Below, piece after piece: positions 61,454 to 64,000 of a stretch of 64,000 nt of DNA (position 1 is its first letter; every line of letters begins with the position of its first letter). The notes below the pieces were generated by a model, which saw only the letters and a list, made by a program, of their open reading frames with translations, searched no databases and was not told the DNA's origin. Source of the DNA: Planctomycetota bacterium (GTDB taxonomy: Bacteria; Planctomycetota; UBA1135; GCA-002686595). Position numbers and translations under genes: made by a program. The stretch lies in the NCBI GenBank assembly GCA_016795245.1, contig JAEUIA010000075.1:62001-126000 (forward strand), read 5' to 3'.

Positions 61454-61485
61454 GCCCCCGCTGGAACCGAAGTTCGAGCGGGGGC
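61454..61485 (-). terminator. Terminator after flgE with UUCG tetraloop
   Basis: GCCCCCGCT and AGCGGGGGC pair at the outside; a C/C mismatch and a GAAC/GTTC stem close a TTCG loop on the minus strand, giving the very stable cUUCGg form. CTTCTGCATT follows. It lies 24 bases after the flgE stop and separates flgDE from flgF. Confidence 0.75.
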
Positions 61486-61508
61486 CACCAGTCAGGGAAC
61501 TATCTGGA

Positions 61509-63443
61509 TCAGACGAGGTTCACGAGGTCGCGCAGCACTTCGTCCTGCGCCGAGATGACGCGTGAGTTCGCTTGGAACCCGCGCTGAGCTTCGATCAGGT
61601 GCACGAATTGTTCGGCGGTGTCGACGTTCGAGCCTTCCAAACTGCCGCCGACCACGCGTCCGGCCTTGCCGACGCCGCCCGCGGAAAGATTTGCAGGACC
61701 GCTGTTGGCGCTGATCGTGTACGCCGTGTCGCTGACCTGGTTGAGGCCGTCGGGGTTCGCAAACGTCGCGATGCCGATCTCGCCCAGGCTGCGCGTCTTG
61801 CCGTTCGAGTACGTGCCGATCAGCGAACCGTCACCGTTGACCGCGATCGTGTCGAGCACGCCGGCTGCATTGCCGTCGGTCTCGCGCACGACTAGGTCAC
61901 CGGCGCTGCCGTACTGCGTGATGCCGACGAAAGACGCGCTCGAGCCCATGTCGAGGCGGAACGTCTGCGTCGTATTGGAGCCGGCGAACTGCACCGTGAC
62001 GTCCGTGTTGAGGCCCGACAGGCCCAGCGGCGTGCCGTCGTTCGCGAATCGGATGTCGTTGATCGGTCCCGAGATGATCGAGCCTTCGTTAGCGGCGATC
62101 GTCGGCGTCGCCGTCCACGATCCGTCGGCTTGCCGCACGAAATCCAACGTGATCGCATGCGCCAATCCGGCCGCGTCGTACACCTCGGCGGTGGTCGTGA
62201 CTTGATCGGCCTTGGTGCCCTGCTGCGTGGTCGCGAGCGCGTAGGTCTGCCACTGGGTCTTGCCGATCGACGAACTCGAATCCGAGATCGACAGCGCCAG
62301 ATCCGACTCGCCCGGCGTATCGGCCGTCACCTTGATGCGGCCTTGCGTGTCGAGGGCGACGGTCGAATTCACGAACAGGGTGTCCAGGAAGTTGATGAAG
62401 TCGTTCACGCTCGTGCCGTCATTCGCGGCGCCGTAGGTGAACACCGTATTGAGCGGAGTACCGTCAGCATCGACACCGACGATGCGGATCGTGTCACCGT
62501 CCTGGTAAGGCGTCACACGTCCGGGCAGATCGTTGAGCAACGTGGCCGTCGTCACCGGTGATTGCGAGCCCTGCACGAGCGTCGTGGACAACCCGAGCGC
62601 CCCCGCGAGATCCAGACCGAGCGCGCCGGGAACGACCTTGATCGAAGCCGACTCACCCGTGCGTTCGGTGCCGACGACGACCTGGCCGCTGCCGTTCACC
62701 GTGCCGGTGACGCCGTCGAGCGCGTCGATCGCCGCCGCTACCGTCGCGGCCGAGACACCACCGACCGCTCCGGGAATGTTGACTTGCTGCGACGCGCCAC
62801 CGCTCACGATGACGTTCATCGTCCACGTTTGACCGACGGGAATGGCGAACGGCCCGGTGTTCGTACCGGCGACGTTGGCGGTCGTGCCGTGCACGAGCCC
62901 TGTCGTGCCGGTCATGATCTCCGCGATCGGGCCCGTGACTTCCGCAGGCAGGTTGCCGGCGATCGCGACGCGCGATGTGGGCGTCGGTGCGAACGCCGCC
63001 TCCGTGTCGACTTGAAGCGGTGCGCCGGCGCGATTCAGGACCTTGAAGCCCGTGCGCTGGTCCACCAGGTTGCGCGCACCGTCGAGGCCGAACGTTCCGA
63101 CGCGCGTGAACATCGCGCGCGTGCCGTTCGACAGCATGAAAAAGCCCTGCCCGTCGAGCGCGACGTCGAGCGGACGACCCGTCGACGACAGCGCGCCCTG
63201 TTGGAAGTTGCGACCGATGTCGGAGAGGCGCACGCCGCTGCCGACCTGCACCGGATTCACACCGCCGAGCCCGGCGCCGGGGCCGCTGGCGTAGCGCAGC
63301 GTCTGATTGAAGTTGTCGCTGAACCGAGCCGAGCCGGACTTGTAGCCGGACGTGTTCGAGTTCGCGAGGTTGTTACCGATGAGGTCGATCCAATCCTGGT
63401 GCGCCTTGAGACCGGTCAGTGCGCTGGAGAGTGAGCTGGCCAT
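61509..63443 (-). CDS. flgE: Flagellar hook protein FlgE
   Basis: A 644-residue hook protein, longer than enteric FlgE (402) because of a large central domain rich in Thr, Ala and Gly. The N-terminus ASSLSSALTGLKAHQDWIDLIGNNLANSNTSGYKSGSARFSD and C-terminus SNVDTAEQFVHLIEAQRGFQANSRVISAQDEVLRDLVNLV are the family ends. FNQTLRYASG and DVALDGQGFFML follow the first motif. The hook subunit is exported in length-controlled manner by FliK, whose gene ends two genes upstream. It follows flgD after 15 bases and ends before a strong terminator. Confidence 0.92.
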   Translation of the reverse strand: MASSLSSALTGLKAHQDWIDLIGNNLANSNTSGYKSGSARFSDNFNQTLRYASGPGAGLGGVNPVQVGSGVRLSDIGRNFQQGALSSTGRPLDVALDGQGFFMLSNGTRAMFTRVGTFGLDGARNLVDQRTGFKVLNRAGAPLQVDTEAAFAPTPTSRVAIAGNLPAEVTGPIAEIMTGTTGLVHGTTANVAGTNTGPFAIPVGQTWTMNVIVSGGASQQVNIPGAVGGVSAATVAAAIDALDGVTGTVNGSGQVVVGTERTGESASIKVVPGALGLDLAGALGLSTTLVQGSQSPVTTATLLNDLPGRVTPYQDGDTIRIVGVDADGTPLNTVFTYGAANDGTSVNDFINFLDTLFVNSTVALDTQGRIKVTADTPGESDLALSISDSSSSIGKTQWQTYALATTQQGTKADQVTTTAEVYDAAGLAHAITLDFVRQADGSWTATPTIAANEGSIISGPINDIRFANDGTPLGLSGLNTDVTVQFAGSNTTQTFRLDMGSSASFVGITQYGSAGDLVVRETDGNAAGVLDTIAVNGDGSLIGTYSNGKTRSLGEIGIATFANPDGLNQVSDTAYTISANSGPANLSAGGVGKAGRVVGGSLEGSNVDTAEQFVHLIEAQRGFQANSRVISAQDEVLRDLVNLV

Positions 63444-63458
63444 GTTGTGGATTCCTGA

Positions 63459-63935
63459 TCAGGAGTTCGGGTTGGTGGGGTTCGAGCCGGTCGGAGTTCC
63501 GTCGGCCGGGTGGCCGAGGACTTCGGTCACATTGCCGAGCGGGATGCTGTTGCCGTCGATCGCGAGCAGCGCGAGGTCGTTCTCGATCTTCACGGAGCCG
63601 ACTGTCCCGATTCGCGACGTGTTCGTCGTCGGGTCGAGGTAGCGCACTTGCTGTCCGATCAGGCTGCTCGACTGCGTGAGCTGCGACATCAGCGCGTTGT
63701 TCTGTTGCAGCACCGCGAGTCCGACGATGTTGTCGTTCAGGTTCTGCATCTGCTCCAGCGAGCTGAACTGCGCCAGCTGCGCGATGTACTCGGAGTTGTC
63801 CGCGGGTGAGAGCGGATCCTGGTTCTTGAGCTGGCTGACGAGCAGCTTCATGAAGGCGTCTTTGCCGAGCGTTTCGTTCGACGCATTCGCCGCGGTCGTT
63901 GCGGCTGTGGAAGCTGAGATGTTGGATACTTGCAT
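63459..63935 (-). CDS. flgD: Flagellar hook cap/assembly protein FlgD
   Basis: A 158-residue protein that caps the growing hook. LGKDAFMKLLVSQLKNQDPLSPADNSEYIAQLAQFSSLEQMQNLN is the family's N-terminal signature. SSSLIGQQVRYL and GTVGSVKIENDLALLAIDGNSIPLGNVTEV follow. It is shorter than enteric FlgD (231), lacking the C-terminal Ig-like/tudor part. It lies 17 bases after the end of the probable fliK and 15 before flgE. Confidence 0.92.
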   Translation of the reverse strand: MQVSNISASTAATTAANASNETLGKDAFMKLLVSQLKNQDPLSPADNSEYIAQLAQFSSLEQMQNLNDNIVGLAVLQQNNALMSQLTQSSSLIGQQVRYLDPTTNTSRIGTVGSVKIENDLALLAIDGNSIPLGNVTEVLGHPADGTPTGSNPTNPNS

Positions 63936-63952
63936 GGGTTCTTCCTCGAGGT

Positions 63953-64000
63953 TCAGGCGTAAAGGTCCACGCCGCTCTTGGCCAAAGCGGTGCGCAATTG
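63953..64000 (-). CDS. fliK: Probable FliK (hook-length control), last 15 residues
   Basis: The minus-strand frame from the window edge encodes QLRTALAKSGVDLYA then a TGA stop, running up to 17 bases before flgD. The LR..L...GV pattern is that of the FliK C-terminus, and fliK-flgD-flgE is the usual gene order. Only 15 residues are visible, so the name rests mostly on position. Confidence 0.5.
   Translation of the reverse strand, partial: QLRTALAKSGVDLYA

Noticed and set aside
1..64000. CRISPR arrays, rRNA, tRNA, insertion sequences, phage genes
   Set aside because: No regular spaced repeats, no cloverleaf-like or rRNA sequence and no transposase, integrase or phage protein were seen on either strand.

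Overview
The window is high-GC (roughly two thirds G+C), densely coded bacterial DNA. It most likely comes from a planctomycete of the deep 'Poly30/Saltatorellus/Engelhardtia'-like group. The evidence is several large secreted proteins ending in a cysteine-bearing C-terminal domain (core GDGTGTACPCAN), FG-GAP/VCBS proteins, a DUF1570-type putative protease, a dockerin-tailed di-haem oxidoreductase, and an ECF sigma factor fused through a membrane helix to a large outer domain. The lineage call is inference from protein style; no rRNA or tRNA gene was found.

Layout. 1-903: end of fliM, then fliN (flagellar C-ring), closed by a strong terminator. 983-3184: secreted protein. 3607-10709: five tightly coupled plus-strand genes matching four of the five families of the enediyne warhead cassette (UNBL/DUF1702, UNBV, UNBU, TEBC thioesterase) followed by an MMPL/RND exporter; the enediyne polyketide synthase itself is absent from the window. 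10718-17630: minus-strand membrane protein, secreted zinc metalloprotease, and a putative protease paired with a diverged relative. 17921-23537: large unknown exported protein, membrane-tethered ECF sigma factor, and a tandem pair of paralogous membrane proteins. 23547-31314: FAD oxidoreductase, ispG, and three secreted proteins. 31315-32310: queuosine-salvage enzyme.

32378-49237 holds almost all of haem synthesis on the plus strand: hemE-hemN, then hemG-(HemX/CcsA-like)-hemA-hemC-hemD-hemB, then hemL. Ferrochelatase is not seen. Between hemN and hemG sit the flagellar motor genes motA, two motB-type genes and fliL. Two minus-strand genes, a secreted protein and a TPR protein, separate hemB from hemL. 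49330-52089: a palindrome and an AAA ATPase/DUF4143 gene, a small unknown gene and gmhA. 52077-64000, minus strand: flagellar rod, ring, hook and junction genes in the order fliK(end)-flgD-flgE, then a terminator and a sigma-54-type promoter, then flgF-flgG-flgA-flgH-flgI-flgJ-flgN-flgK-flgL and a small unknown gene.

The flagellar genes together describe a Gram-negative-type flagellum with P and L rings. Four intergenic hairpins share one architecture (long outer stem, a small interior mismatch, 4-bp inner stem, 3-4 nt loop) and probably serve as terminators. Several start codons lie only 6-7 bases after a -10-like box, suggesting leaderless mRNAs.
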